Source of the DNA: Gentiana macrophylla
Lineage: Eukaryota; Streptophyta; Magnoliopsida; Gentianales; Gentianaceae
DNA length: 64,000 nt
Assembly (NCBI GenBank): GCA_026214975.1
Contig: JAOBSW010000626.1
Location: 186,001-250,000, forward strand
Reading direction: 5' to 3'
Below are positions 11,106 through 23,453 of this stretch, piece by piece. Positions within the stretch are counted from its first letter, which is position 1; the number at the start of each line of letters is the position of its first letter. The notes beneath the pieces are model-generated. The model saw only the letters and a program-made list of their open reading frames with translations. It searched no databases and had not been told where the DNA came from. The position numbers and the translations under genes were made by a program.

Positions 11106-13364
11106 TGTAACGCCCCGCCCCCGGATACCGAGCCCTTATCCGGAAGGGAAACGTTCGGCGCGTATAGCATTAAATAAGTCTAATATTATATGCAAGCTCT
11201 CACGTCGTCAGTATCAAATAAAAGCAAACGGAAGCTAAAAAAGACTCGGGTAAAAAATAAAGCTACTATGAATAGAAATTAACCATGCTAAAGATGGATA
11301 GTTAAGATTACAACGATGAAAAACCCAAAAACTTATACAATACGATGCCTTAAAAGTAGAAGTACAACAAATCTAAGAGAAGAAATACAACCAGTCTAAT
11401 ACAATCTTTACAAAGAAAATAATCTAGAAGCTTCGTCAAGACTTTAAGTCTTCAAAAGCCGTCGTCTACACTTGATCAACCTGTTCGTCTTCTCACCCCA
11501 CAATGCATACAAAAGAAAATGCAAAGGAGGTAAGTACAAAGTACTTAGTAAAAGTGAGAAGCTACAACAACAATTAAGATTTATAAAGAAAAGGTATTTA
11601 ATCGTTTAGTTAGTTATCTTTGTGTGACCGACTCAATCTGGGGTTCATTTCATGTCCATCAACATGAATTGACTAAACGTTACTACTTAGCTTATCTGTG
11701 TTACAACCGCACTCAAGGGCACTACGCGCATCCACCTTAGCGAGTCCCTCCGCATTTATGGTTTTTTGACTCACGGAGTTCTTCCACCTCAGAACACTCT
11801 TTGCAAAATATTAGTGGATCACACCAATATCCACGGAGTCTAGAAAAGGTAGACTCCGATAGCACGCACACCTCAGCAGAGTCCCTCTGTACTTAGGGTC
11901 TTTGACTACAGAGTTCCTCCACCTTCAGAGGTAGCACATGCATCGCGATTTAGCCTGGTGCCTAGCCAAGAGAGACATGTTGTTTAATCTTTTACTTGTC
12001 AAGTACGTTGATTATTAGGATGGTTAACTAGCCACCTAAGTGTTTTCAAATAATCCCCCTCACACACACTACTCTCTTCCTAGACCACTAGACACGGACA
12101 AGTCCTAGCAATTACACAGACATTGATGAATGCTAATTCATCAAAGCACAAGTCTATCATGCTCTTCCGACGGATCCGAACTTCAACTCCATTTAAGAGT
12201 ACATTCGGTGTTTTAACTGAACGAATCAGAAGCTGAATTCAGGCTTGTTCAAGTTTATACAGTGTTAACACATCACGTTTGAAGGTTTAGAAATGATAAA
12301 ACGTAATTATAAGGCTGAACAACCACCAAACGCCCGTTAAAAGACATGGACGCCCGTCTGGATCCTACTGGACGCCCGTCCTCTTTCCCCAGACGCTCGT
12401 CCACCCTAAGACAGCTACAACCTGAATGTAAAATAACACCTCAGACGCCTGTCTAGAGAAACCAGACGCCCGTCCGAAATGTGACCAAGGCTGACGCCCG
12501 TCCACATGAAGTAGATGCCCGTCCGACCTGGGTTTCGGCTAGAACCCTAAAATCCTCAAGTTCGATCCAAATCAGTTTCTAACCCAAAATAACATCAATT
12601 TAAACATAGTAAAACGTAAATAAACATATCTAACGATTCCAAGAACACCTATGATCCTTGATCAACGAAAAACACATCTTCCTAGCATTAAAACATCTTA
12701 AACACCTTAAAACTTGATCTAAACCTTATAAATGATAATTGGAATCATAGGAAGAGCCTCTTACCTTAATTGCCTGCAACACCGACAAAGAAACACCCAA
12801 AGAATCGCAACAATTGTTGATCCTCAACCCCAAAACCTATGTGATCAACAAGAAACCCTAAAATCCTATTTCTTGCTGAAAACCGAAACTGAAAGAGCCT
12901 GAAAAACAGAAGATTACCTGGGTTTACTGCTGTGAAACTATTTTTAGATTATTCTATGCTTCAAGACGATCGTTTCGACTACTCGTGGCTGCGAAAGCAA
13001 TGTTACTCTACGGATCACAAGATACTTAATTTTTCAAGAATCGAACTCTACGAATACCGAAAACTAGGCTAAACCGAAAATTTACGAAATCGAGAGATGT
13101 TATTTTCCAAAGTTGCGTCTCCTCGCGCTGATCACTTTTCTCTCCTGCGGCATCTTGAACAGATGAACGAATTGATCACACGGTTCTTCCTTTTATTTCG
13201 CTTTCTTCTCCGCGTCCCCTCTCTGTATAGCGCCGTTCCTTCTTCTATTTTTTTTCAGAATCAGCGTGTGTAACTTATGAGAAATAATTGGGATTATTTC
13301 TTTTTATAGCCATTTAATTAAACCCATTAATTAAATAACTAAATCCTTTAATTAATTCTTTTTC
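11106..13364 (-). mobile_element. Truncated LTR of the chromovirus family (LTR 4)
   Basis: Begins TGTAACGCCCCGCCCCCGG, the same start as the LTRs at 13365, 20523 and 23454, and follows them along most of their length (CTATAGCATTAAATA-type leader, the GACGCCCGTCC cluster at 12331-12535, and an AT-rich end). It breaks off at 13364, before the conserved terminal block that ends ATATTACA in the other copies, where the next LTR begins. It is the most diverged of the four and probably belonged to an older element. Element sense is the minus strand. Confidence 0.8.
12331..12535. repeat. GACGCCCGTCC motif cluster in LTR 4
   Basis: At least seven close variants of GACGCCCGTCC (for example GGACGCCCGTC, AGACGCTCGTCC, AGATGCCCGTCC) in 205 bp of otherwise AT-rich LTR. 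Similar clusters sit at the same place in the other LTRs of this family. Confidence 0.8.
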
Positions 13365-14529
13365 TGTAACGCCCCGTCCCCGGACACCGAGTCCTTATCC
13401 GGAAACCGAAACGTTCGGCACGCATAACATTAAATGAATAACATTACACGTAAGCCTCTACTACGTCGTATCAAATAAAAGCAAACGGAAGCTAAAAAGA
13501 CTCGGGTGATTTTCCCAAACATTAAAGAATAGAAATAACTAAAGATAGAATAAATGTAATACCCATTACATTAGAAAGCAACCGACGAAACCCAAAAGTA
13601 CTAAAATAATCTAATACATCCAAACTAGTCCAAAACTAGGAAACATAAAAGAAATCATAAACACAGCTCTTCAACTCCGCGCCTTCAAACGTCGTCATCA
13701 AAGTCTTCCACAAAATCTTCACATACATTGCTCGTTTTCTCCCCAAACACATAAATAAACATGCATTTGAGGTAAGTACAATGTACAAAGTAAGAAGTAG
13801 AAGCTACAATTTAATTAAAGTTTATTGCTTGAATAGTTGTCTTGGTGAGACCGACTCAATCTAGGGTTCATCAGATGCCCATCGACACGCCGTGACTATA
13901 CGCTTCTAACTTAGCTTATCTTTGTTGCGCCATTACTCAAGGACATCGCGCATGGCGCTCATCACCAAGATATACTTGCTAACTAACGGTGTTTAGCACC
14001 GATTAGCTCCGGGTCTCCCGGTATGCGATATCGTCCGATGGATTTCCTCCACTACCCTTCACCCGCTTAAGGCCGCAGTTGTTGTCCACCTTTTTTGAAC
14101 GTATCACATCGCCGATATGAAATAGTGTCTAACCGAGAATAGATGATGCTTTATCTTTTACTACACGTATGTATTTATTAATATGGATTAACTAGCCATC
14201 CCTAGTGTTTTTCAAGTAAACTCCCTCACATCTCCTACTCGCATTTTAGATCACTAGACACGGACAAGTCCTAGCAAATACGCAGCACATTGATGAACCC
14301 TAGTTCATCAAAGCACAAGCCCTTTCATGCCCTTCCGACGGATCCGAACTTCAACTCCCTTTAAGAGTACATTCGGTGTTTTAATCGAACGCATCGTAAG
14401 TACAATCAAGCTTGCTCATATTAATTAATCTTAACGCATAACGATTAAGAGCTTAAACCAATAAACAACATGATAACCAAGCTCGAGACTAAATGGAATG
14501 ATTAAAGTCAATAAAGTGAGGAAAACCAA

Positions 14530-14740
14530 TCAAACGCCGTTTAAAATCTTATGGACGCTCGTCCAACCTTATGGACGCTGTCGGGAAACGGACGCCCGCC
14601 CACTACTTTCGGACGCCCGTCCGCCTAAAATCTTTACATCCCGATCCAAAAATCGCCAGACGCCCGCCCAGCCTATTCCAGACGCTGTTCGATCTAGGAC
14701 GCCGTCTCGAAAAATCAAACGCTCGTCCGCCTCGGGAAAT
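14530..14740. repeat. GACGCCCGTCC motif cluster in LTR 1
   Basis: About eight variants such as GGACGCCCGCCC, GGACGCCCGTCCG, AGACGCCCGCCC and ACGCTCGTCC. The same cluster lies at about 21706-21890 in LTR 2 with small indels in several motif copies. Confidence 0.8.
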
Positions 14741-15365
14741 CGCCAAAAACCCTAACATCTTCAAATACGATTTCTAATCCGCTTTTAACACAAATAGCAA
14801 AGAACTTAAACACGTAAAATCACCTAAATACATATCTAACCACATCGTAACATCTAGATCATAACCAATCAAAAAGATACATCTTTCTTGCACCCAAAAC
14901 ACCTTAAAACTTGATCTAACTACTCTCAACCATAATTAGATTGTAGGAAGAGCTTCTTACTTGTTTATCAAAGAAACTAACAAAGAAAAGCTCAAAAAAA
15001 CAAAAAGAAAAATACTTCTTCTCAAGAAGAAACATGTGTGATAAATCCAAACTTTGATTAGATTCGATCACACGCTTCTAAAACGATAAACCACGAAAAA
15101 GGTATGAGTTTTGATCCATCAAAACTCATAAAACAAAGAGATAATTCGAGTTTCATACCTTAAGAAAAGCTCCAACTTTCTCACACAGAACGACGCCTCC
15201 TTATGACGATTCCGCTGTTTCTCTCAAATCGAAACGGTTTAGAATTGACTTAGATATTGAGAAACTGCTCCAACCCTATTTTTTTCTCCAACCGGCAGCA
15301 AAGAAGAAAAGGGGTGTATGCTCTATTTTTTTGACTAATGATTTAGGTTATGGGATTAATGTGTG

Positions 15366-15380
15366 TAATAGATCCCTTTA
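15366..15380 (-). promoter_or_regulatory. Putative LTR core promoter (TATA box)
   Basis: On the minus strand the LTR reads CTATATAAAGGG, a good TATA box, about 200 bp from the LTR end in element sense. The equivalent in LTR 2 lies near 22527. Confidence 0.45.
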
Positions 15381-15570
15381 TATAGATAATCCCAATAAAA
15401 ATCCTTTTCTACTAGAAATCGAAACTCTCTTTTAATTTTTATCCATATATATTCTCGACATATATATATTTTTTAATAAATACTTAAACTCCAAATAAAA
15501 GGAACCGAACCCAATATTTCGCTTTTGCAAAAAGACACGCCCCGCTCTTTCCCGAAACTCGAATATTACA

Positions 15571-15581
15571 TTCTTCCCCTT
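15571..15581 (-). other. Polypurine tract
   Basis: On the minus strand AAGGGGAAGAA lies directly against the LTR start, the expected plus-strand priming site. Confidence 0.8.
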
Positions 15582-15594
15582 AAAGGAGTTTCGT

Positions 15595-15990
15595 CCTCGA
15601 AACTTAGAACATACCGGTAAGTCCATAAAATCTGGAAACTCACTGATCATGTCATCCTCAACTTCCCACGTAGCTTCTTCCGTGAATGATTGCTCCATTG
15701 CACCAAAACCAAATGAATCATCCTTCTCTTAACCATCTTTTCCTTCCGGTCCAAAATCCCGATCGGTTTCTCATCATACGAAAGGTTATCTTGTAGGATC
15801 TCCGGTCAACCGTAGTCTCAACATCCGCCTTGGTCAAACACTTTTTCAACATCGATACGTGAAACACATTGTGGACTCTTGACATGGATTCTCGTAGCTC
15901 AAGCTTATAAGCCAACGGTCCAATTCTTTCCGTAATCACAAAAGGTCCAACATACCTCGGACTTAGCTTTCTTTTGTCCAAAGCGTTTCA
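15595..15990 (-). pseudogene. Chromovirus integrase C-terminus and chromodomain
   Basis: Minus-strand translation near 15780-15970 reads KLSPRYVGPFVITERIGPLA and SRVHNVFHVSMLKK, the conserved C-terminal GPY/F module of chromovirus integrases. Nearer the LTR, EEATWEVEDDM (about 15640-15680) is the core of the chromodomain that directs such elements into heterochromatin. The two parts are in different frames, so at least one frameshift separates them. Confidence 0.85.
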
Positions 15991-16960
15991 CTCCTTCATT
16001 GGTGAAGCTCGTAGATACACTCTCTCACCAACTTCAAACTCTAAGGGCCTTCTTCTAACATCCGCCCAACTTTTCTCGTCTATCTTGGGCTGCCTTCGTG
16101 TTCTTTTTAACTAATCGCACTCTTTCCTTAGCTTGTTCAACCAATTCCGCCCGGTGATTTGTCTTTCCCCGACTTCCTCCCAAAAAACAAGCGCGTTCTA
16201 CACTTTCTTCCATACAACGCTTCAAAAGGTGGCATGCCTATACTTGCATGATAATCGTTGTTGTAGGCAAACTCCGCTACCGGTAGGTAATCGCCCCATG
16301 ACCCGCCTACTTCCAAAACACAAGCTCTCAACATATCTTCAAGTGTTTTGATGGTTCTCTCTGATCGTCCGTCTGTCTCGAGGATGAAACGCCGCGACTT
16401 AAGTCCAACTTAGTTCCAAAGGTCGCTTGCAAACTCTTCCAAAACCGATCGACGAACCTCGAATCATGATCCAAACTATAGAAATTGGTACTCCATGTAG
16501 CTTCACTATATTATCCAAGTATAGTGTCGCCATCTTCTTTAAAGGCATATCAACCTTATACGGTAAGAAATGAGCAGACTTGGTCAATCTATCTACGATT
16601 ACCCATATCGCATCATGGCCGCTCTTGTCTTAGGTAAGCCGGTAATGAAATCCATCGTAATCTTATCCCACTTCCATTCAGGATATCCAAAGGCTTAAGC
16701 ATTCCTCCTGGTCGCCGATGTTCGCTTTTACTTTCTGACAGATGTCACATTCTGCCACAAACTTGGCTATCTCCAATTTCATCGAGGGCCACCAAAATTT
16801 TTCCTTCAAGTCTCTGTACATTTTAGTAGATCCTGGATGAACCGAAAATGCAATCCTATGTGCCTCCTCCATAACTCTTTGCCTCAAATCACCAACATTA
16901 GGAACGCATAGCCGATCTTGATACCAAAGATTTCCGTTCTTGTCTAGCACGTATCCCACT
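15991..16960 (-). pseudogene. Chromovirus integrase, zinc and catalytic domains
   Basis: From high to low coordinates: the HHCC domain (HPGSTKMYRDLKEKFWWPSM, then CDICQ) at about 16720-16860; the catalytic core start TKSAHFLPYKVDMPLKK and LHGVPISIV at 16500-16587; a shifted frame holding the second Asp region near 16450-16480; DGRSERTIKTLEDM with the catalytic Glu near 16340-16365; and PVAEFAYNNDYHASIGMPPF at 16210-16290. The domain order is complete but split over at least three frames by single-base indels. Confidence 0.85.
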
Positions 16961-17189
16961 GTAGGCTTTTCTCTTGCAACTCGCTTCAAGTCAACCAAAA
17001 CTGGATCTTCATCTTGCTTTTCCCGAATATCATCCATCAACTCAGACCTTGCTAACAACGGTGCCACAAACTTCCGATCCTCGATCTGATCAAAACTTCG
17101 GATTTGCAGCCCGTCTAGCCTTTCTGCAACAACTTCAACACTTGAAACTGCAAACACGGTTTTTCGCTTCAACGACCGCCACTACGCTG

Positions 17190-17520
17190 GCTTTACCCGG
17201 ATGATATTGAATGTCCAGGTCGTAATCCTTTACTTAACTCTAGCCATCGCTTTGCCTCATATTCAGATTTTCTTGGGTAAAGAAGTACTTCAAGCTCTTG
17301 TGATCGTGAAGATCCTCGCCTTAACTCCGTATAAGTAGTGCCTCCAAGTCTTTTAGTGGCAAACACTACCGCCGCCAACTCTAAGTCATGTGTTGGGTAA
17401 TTCTTCTCATGCACCTTCAACTGCCTAGATGCATAAGCAATTACCTTTCCTCCTTGCATCAACACACAACCCAACCCCTCGCCCCAAGCATCCGTAGACG
17501 CTATAATTATCAAAGATCTC
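17190..17520 (-). pseudogene. Chromovirus RNase H
   Basis: Minus-strand frame from about 17513 reads [20 protein letters not shown] then [20 protein letters not shown], the family's [13 protein letters not shown] and YASRQLK...NYPTHDLEL signature, followed by LAAVVFA. The frame degrades after that. The 17521-17640 stretch links to RT without a clear frame. Confidence 0.85.
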
Positions 17521-17639
17521 CGGAATCGCCAAAATCGGGTCAGTAGTCAACTTCTTTTCAACGCCTGGAAAAGCCTCTTCACACTCACCGTCCACTCAAA
17601 CTTCACATTCTTCTCGAGTGAGCCGGGTAAGTGGTGTAG

Positions 17640-18440
17640 CTATCCTTGAGAAGTCCCGAACAAACTTCCCGTAATAGCCACCAAACCGAGAAAACTCCCG
17701 ACCTCAAAATCAGAGTCGGTCCGACCACTTCTCAATCGCTTCAATCTTTGCAGATCAACCTTAATGCCATCTCCGTAAATGACATGACCCAAGAAACTCA
17801 CCGCTTCAACCGTAAGTCGATTTAGAGAACTTTTATGCATAACCGATTCTTCTTCAAAGTCTCCAACACTATCCTTAAGTGTTCTTCATGTTCTTTCTCA
17901 TCCTTAGAGTAAACTAGATGTCGTCTATGAACACTATCACAAACTTATCCAAGTATGGCATGAAGACACGCCGCATTAAGTCCATAAATGCAGATGGAGC
18001 ATTAGTGAGTCCAAAAGGCATAACTAAGAACTCATAATGTCCATATCTCGCATCAAAGCCGCCTTCGTATATCCGCTACTTTGATCTTCAATTGGTGATA
18101 TCCCGACCTAAGATCAATCTTGAGAACACGCTCTTTCCTTGCAATCGGTTAAACAAATCATCAATTCTTGGCAGAGGATATTTGTTCTTGATGGTGAGAT
18201 TATTCAACGCTCGTAGTCGATGCACATCCTCATGCTACCGCTCTTTCTTCTTGACAAACAACACTGGGGCTCCTGTATGGGCATTAGGCTGAATTATATG
18301 CCTCTCAAGCATATCCTTAAGCCGAGCCTTCAACTCTTTCAATTCAGCCGGTGCCATCCTATAGGTGCCTTAGCAACTCGTGTCGCCTCCCGGTACCAAC
18401 TTGATCTCAAATTCGATCTCTCTATCCGCATGTTTCGGTA
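17640..18440 (-). pseudogene. Chromovirus reverse transcriptase
   Basis: Recognisable in pieces on the minus strand: GAPVLFVKKK near 18240-18275, [20 protein letters not shown] near 18150-18215, [10 protein letters not shown] near 18090-18115, [20 protein letters not shown] near 17965-18020, then the catalytic FIDDI box near 17915-17935, and AVSFLGHVI at about 17770-17800. Breaks include an extra base after VKKK, a missing base before LNNL and a missing base just after FIDDI. The sequence around each break stays conserved. Confidence 0.88.
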
Positions 18441-18639
18441 ACTCTTCCGAAATACCCGATATTCCTTGACTACAGTGTATCCTCTAACTCAGCTTCACTT
18501 GATCCACATCCATCGCAGACAACAAGTAGCCTTCACAACCTTTCTCGACAAGCTCTTATCGCCTTAACCAAATTGATATTATCGGATGTCGGTTCTGCTT
18601 GGCTTGTACACATTGCCCTCGATAAGTCTTATCGATTTT

Positions 18640-18960
18640 CCAGTACCTTAAAGATCACTTTCTTTCCTCGACAATCCAGATGGACAAAATTCTCGGACAG
18701 CCAATCTATTCCAAGAATCACATCAAAATCTGAAAAGTCTAACACCGTGAAGTCACTTTTACATCGATATGATCCAACTTGACTTCCACTTGTGATATCA
18801 TCTTAGTTACTTTCGCTACCTTTCCTAACGGTGTGGTTATCTCCAACGTATTCCTTAAAGGTTCCAAAGGTTGACTCAACTTCTTAGCTACTTTAGTCGT
18901 CGACCTAAAGTATTAGACGCCCCAGATCGAACAAGGCTCACCATAAGATTATTTAACATT
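18640..18960 (-). pseudogene. Chromovirus aspartic protease
   Basis: The minus strand reads DFSDFDVILGIDWLSEN at about 18690-18745, the conserved end of the chromovirus protease. The active-site region lies near 18920-18950, where the Asp-Ser-Gly triplet is disrupted by one missing base before a GASNTL stretch. Confidence 0.7.
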
Positions 18961-19125
18961 ATCGCATTCTAGGGTGCATAATTATCCCATTAACTACAAA
19001 CCACAACATGAATATACATGCTATAAACGTAACTTAAAAGGACAAATTAACAACAAGTACCTGATATAACGTCATCCTCGTGTTCTCAGATTCTAAAGGC
19101 CACCGCAAAACACGAATCGGGCGAC

Positions 19126-20460
19126 TTGGGCCGCTTTACCACTTCCTTTGCTTCGTTACTTGTAGGACCCTTGGTCGGACAGCTTCTTGGCAAAGTGTCC
19201 CGCTTTCTCCGCAAAGATAGCATCCGCTTGTATGAGCTCGGCATTCCCTCGAATGATTCCGTTGCACTTAGACAAAAGGGTGCTCCGATAGGTGGTTTAC
19301 TTGCCGCAGGGTCGTGGTCTTCTTGAAACTCGATGTGGTGCTCCCCGGTATTACCCTGGCTTGTTCCAAAACTCCTCTTATTCCCAACAACGATCGTGGC
19401 CTTCTTCCGAACGCCTCAACCTCTAAGGCCTTATTTGTCAACTCGGCCATACTCTTGGCCGTGAAACCTAACATTCCAGATCAGACGAATATGATAACCC
19501 ATCCTTGTATAGGCCATCTTCCTCTCTTCCACTTTCATCACCAGATAGAATCTTCCCAACTTGTTAAACTTGTTGGTGTACTCGTGATACTGTCATAGTT
19601 TGACCTTGTGAAAGCTTTTTAAAATCGGCTTGCCATATCTTTCTCAGACCGTAGTCGGGAAGTACTCATTGTAAAACATGGTCTTGAAACCTTCCTAATC
19701 TGTCACCTTACCATTACCGCTTTGTATGGCATCAATCCATGCTTCACTGCGCTGTAAGAAAACTAACCGCCAATCGTGTGCCATCTCGGTCTCAGTGGAC
19801 ATGTATATTCCTACATGCCTTCTCAAAACTTCTTATCCATTCTCACCTTCGAATGCTCAACATTTCCAAAGAAATCTCGACTTTGTTTCTCCTCAACTCG
19901 TATACCACCAACGGTGGTGCTTGCTCGACAACCGTCTAACTGTGGGTACCATGGATAAACCTGGAGGGTATGTATAAGGTATCTCTCGGCCGTAATATCA
20001 AGTTGTTGGAAACCGTAGGGGCGGGTAGCCGACACCTTGCCGAAAGTCGTGGTATGGGTGTGTGTGGCCAGAGGTCGTGGAGTAGGACCCTTGGAGGAGG
20101 TGGATAGGGGTCCGTTGTTGCCGTGGAACACAAAGGGTGAGGTGTGGTTAACCGTGGAGGGTAAGTTATCGGGCGGTGGTATCAAATTACCGGAGCCTCA
20201 CTTACAAAGGAAAATGGAACCGAACTTCCCACATGCCACCGTGGGGTTGGCTGAGATCGTGGTGGCGAATTCCGCCGAGAATCCGTGAGGGGGTCGTGAT
20301 GTGGAGGTGGTGACAAACTCCGCCGCGGTGGATGACTTGGCCTCGTAACACCGCCTCCTACGACCGGTGTTGGGCTCTCCTGCCTAGCCCGGATGACTCG
20401 CACCGCTCCAGCTCGTGAACACCATCCCGATGACCAAAGAAACCGTAACATTACAAAAGG
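19126..20460 (-). pseudogene. Chromovirus gag
   Basis: From low to high coordinates on the minus strand: a CCHC zinc knuckle (CYLCG, then AGHFAKK) near 19165-19225; a capsid-like part with AELTNKALEVEAFGRR near 19390-19450; and an N-terminal Pro/His/Ser-rich region at 19940-20440 (RQESPTPVV, SLSPPPHHD). The same proline-rich N-terminus recurs in the truncated copy at 22719-23366, which confirms it as gag. The knuckle is frameshifted within the motif. Confidence 0.75.
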
Positions 20461-20504
20461 TTCAGAGAAACTTATCTTAAAAGAAAGGAAGCCTAAAAAG
20501 ACGC

Positions 20505-20520
20505 TTCTCTTTGATACCAA
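20505..20520 (-). other. Primer-binding site (tRNA-iMet type)
   Basis: The minus strand reads TTGGTATCAAAGAGAAG two bases inside LTR 2. TGGTATCA matches the 3' end of initiator tRNA-Met; the usual GAGC that follows is altered. Confidence 0.75.
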
Positions 20521-20522
20521 TC

Positions 20523-22723
20523 AGTAACGCCCGCCCCCGACACCGAGTCCTTATCCGAAATCAAACGCTCGCACGCATAACATTAAATGAATAACATTAC
20601 ACGTAAGCCTCTACTACGTCGTATCAAATAAAAGCAAACGGAAGCTAAAAAGACTCGGTGATTTTCCCAAACATTAAAGAATAGAAATAACTAAAGATAG
20701 AATAAATGTAATACCCATTACATTAGAAAGGAACCGACTAAACCCAAAAGTACTAAAATAATCTAATACATCCAAACTAGTCCAAAACTAGGAAACATAA
20801 AAAGAAATCATAAACACAGTCTTCAACTCCGCGCCTTCAAACGTCGCTATCAAAGTCTTCCACAAAATCTTCACATACTGTTGCTCGTTTTCTCCCCAAA
20901 CACATAAATAAACATGCATTTGAGGTAAGTACAATGTACAAAGTAAGAAGTAGAAGCTACAATTTAATTAAAGTTTATTGCTTGAATAGTTGTCTTGGTG
21001 AGACCGACTCAATCTAGTGGTTCATCAGATGCCCATCGACACGCCGTGACTATACGCTTCTAACTTAGCTTATCTTTGTTGCGCCATTACTCAAGGACAT
21101 CGCGCATGGCGCTCATCACCAAGATATACTTGCTAACTAACGGTGTTTAGCACCGATTAGCTCCGGGTCTCCCGGTATGCGATACGTCCGATGGATTTCC
21201 TCCACTACCCTTCACCGCTTAAGGCCAAAGCAGTTGTTGTCCACCTTTTGAACGTATCACATCGCCGATATGAAATAAAGTGTCTAACCGAGAATAGATG
21301 ATGCTTTATCTTTTACTACACGTATGTATTTATTAATATGGATTAACTAGCCATCCCTAGTGTTTTTCAAGTAAACTCCTCACATCTCCTACTCTCGCAT
21401 TTAGATCACTAGACACGGACAAGTCCTAGCAAATACATTGTACATTGATGAACCCTAGTTCATCAAAGCACAAGCCCTTTCATGCCCTTCCGACGGATCC
21501 GAACTTCAACTCCCTTTAAGAGTACATTCGGTGTTTTAATCGAACGCATCGTAAGTACAATCAAGCTTGCTCATATTAATTAATCTTAACGCATAACGAT
21601 TAAGAGCTTAAACCAATAAACAACATGATAACCAAGCCCGAGACTAAATCGAATGATTAAAGTCAATAAAGTGAGGAAAACCAATCAAACGCCGTTTAAA
21701 ATCTTATGGACGCTCGTCCAACCTTATGGACGCTGTCGGGAATGGACGCCCGTCCACTACTTTCGGACGCCCGTCCGCCTAAAATCTTTACATCCCGATC
21801 CAAAAATCGCCTTCAGACGCCCGCCCCCTATATTCCAGACGCTTCGTCGATCTAGGACGCTGTCTCGAAAAATCAAACGCCGTCCACTCGGGAAATCGCT
21901 AAAACCCTAACATCTTCAAATACGATTTCTAATCCGCTTTAACACAAATAGTAAAAGAACTTAAACACGTAAAATCACCTAAATACATATCTAACCACAT
22001 CGTAACATCTAGATCATAACCAATCAAAAGATACATCTTTCTTGCACCCAAAACACCTTAAAACTTGATCTAACTACTCTCAACCATAATTAGATTGTAG
22101 GAAGAGCTTCTTACTTGTTTATCAAAGAAACCAACAAAGAAAAGCTCAAGAAACAAAGAAAAATGCACTCTTCCTTTCAAGAAGAAACATGTGTGATAAA
22201 TCCAAACTTTGATTAGATTCGATCACACGCTTCTAAAACGATAAACTATTTAAAGGTATGAGTTTTGATCCATCAAAACTCATAAAACAAACAGATAATT
22301 CGAGTTTCATACCTTAAGAAAAGCTCCAACTTTCTCGCACAGAACGACGCCTCCTTATGACGATTCCGCTGCTTCTCTCAACCGAAAACGGTTTAGAATT
22401 GACTTAGATATTGAGAAACTGCTCCAACCCTATTTTTTCTCCAATTCGGCGCAAAGAAGAAAAAGGCGTGTATGCTCTATTTTTTTGACTAATGATTTAG
22501 GTTATGGGATTAATGTGTGTAATAGATCCCTTATATAGATAATCCCAATAAAAATCCTTTTTCTACTAGAAATCGTAAACTCTCTTTTAATTTTTATCCA
22601 TATATATTCTCGACATATATATATTTTTTAATAAATACTTAAACTCCAAATAAAAGGAACCGAACTCAATATTTCGTTTTCGCAAAAGACACGTCCGCCT
22701 CTTTCCGAAACTCGAATATTACA
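20523..22723 (-). repeat. Chromovirus LTR 2 (5' LTR of 13365-22723)
   Basis: Starts AGTAACGCCCGCCCCC, where the TG dinucleotide has become AG, and ends CGAATATTACA. It is 2201 bp and nearly identical to LTR 1. It is also followed on its right by TTCTT, which resembles the polypurine end of another internal region, so it may have served as the 3' LTR of the truncated neighbour as well. Confidence 0.9.
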
Positions 22724-23453
22724 TTCTTGCGGATAAATCAAGGATATCCAAAAGGTATTTCTTCTTCATTGCATCTTGGTGTTGGTGGAAACCGTAAGGT
22801 GGGTAACCAAAGCCTTGATGAGGGTCAAAACTGGGTGAAGGTGGTACAGTAGGTCGAGGAGTATGACCCACTGGAGGAGGGTAAAAGGTCTGATGTTGCT
22901 GATGATGGAAAACTGGTGGTGAGGGGTGGCTCACCGGTGGAGGGTAAACACTCACTGGAGGTGGATAAATGCTAGTTGATGGGGGTACGTAGACTGGTGG
23001 AATGTCTCCCACTGTAGTGACTCGTATAGGTGCTTCTCCGGGTTCTCCATAGATGTAGTTATACCTCGGTGGAGGGTTGCTCACTGGTGGCGGTACTAAA
23101 CCCGCTGGAACATCACTTATTAATGAAAACTGACCCGAACTTCCCACATGCCATTGTGCGCGTTGCTCCTGATGAGGTCGCGGTGACAAGTCCTGCTGAG
23201 ATCGTGGTGTAGGGGTTGCAGTATGAGGGGGTGGAGTGGGGCTCGGATGTGGTGAAGGATTCTGCCTTACAAAACCGCCTCTAACAACTGGTGTAGGACT
23301 CTCTCGTCGAACACCTGACACTTCAGCACCTGCTCCGGTTCTAGTGAACACAATCCTGATGATCAAAGAAAACCAGAACGTTACTAACAGATCTAAAGGG
23401 AACTTATCTTAAAAGAAGGGAAGCCTAAAAGACGCTTTTTCTCTGATACCAAC
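22724..23453 (-). pseudogene. Truncated second chromovirus internal region (gag N-terminus)
   Basis: A minus-strand open frame of 215 codons (23366 to 22719) encodes a Pro/His/Tyr-rich protein (RESPTPVVRGGFVRQ near the start, repeated YPPPVS, GFGYPPYGFHQHQ near the end). It corresponds to the N-terminal gag part of the neighbouring element at 19940-20460. The frame runs from near the primer site at 23441 to the LTR at 22723, where it is cut off. All of pol is missing, so about 4 kb was deleted between gag and the polypurine tract. Confidence 0.8.
23441..23452 (-). other. Primer-binding site (tRNA-iMet type)
   Basis: The minus strand reads TTGGTATCAGAG next to the LTR 3 boundary, a better match to initiator tRNA-Met than the site at 20505. 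Confidence 0.82.

Larger units (their letters stand above)
13365..15570 (-). repeat. Chromovirus LTR 1 (3' LTR)
   Basis: Runs from TGTAACGCCCCGTCCCC to CGAATATTACA, giving TGTAA...TTACA inverted ends. It is nearly identical to LTR 2 at 20523-22723; most differences are short indels, many inside the GC-rich motif cluster (14530-14740). Confidence 0.92.
13365..22723 (-). mobile_element. Ty3/gypsy chromovirus, Tekay/Del-like, LTR to LTR
   Basis: A 9.36 kb element on the minus strand. LTRs of 2206 and 2201 bp flank an internal region with, in element order, a tRNA-iMet-type primer site, proline-rich gag with a zinc knuckle, protease, RT, RNase H, integrase and a C-terminal chromodomain. The polypurine tract abuts the left LTR. 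The pol order and the chromodomain place it among chromoviruses, most like Tekay/Del. The polyprotein is cut by many single-base indels. No matching 5 bp target duplication flanks it: TTTTC lies on the left and TTCTT on the right, the latter looking like the polypurine end of a second internal region. Confidence 0.9.

Noticed and set aside
13360..22728. Target-site duplication around the chromovirus 13365-22723
   Set aside because: TTTTC on the left and TTCTT on the right do not match; TTCTT is more simply the polypurine end of the adjacent gag-only unit.
22719..23366. Proline-rich 215-codon minus-strand ORF as a host extensin or cell-wall protein
   Set aside because: It starts close to a retrotransposon primer site and LTR and matches the N-terminal gag of the neighbouring chromovirus at 19940-20460, so it is gag.
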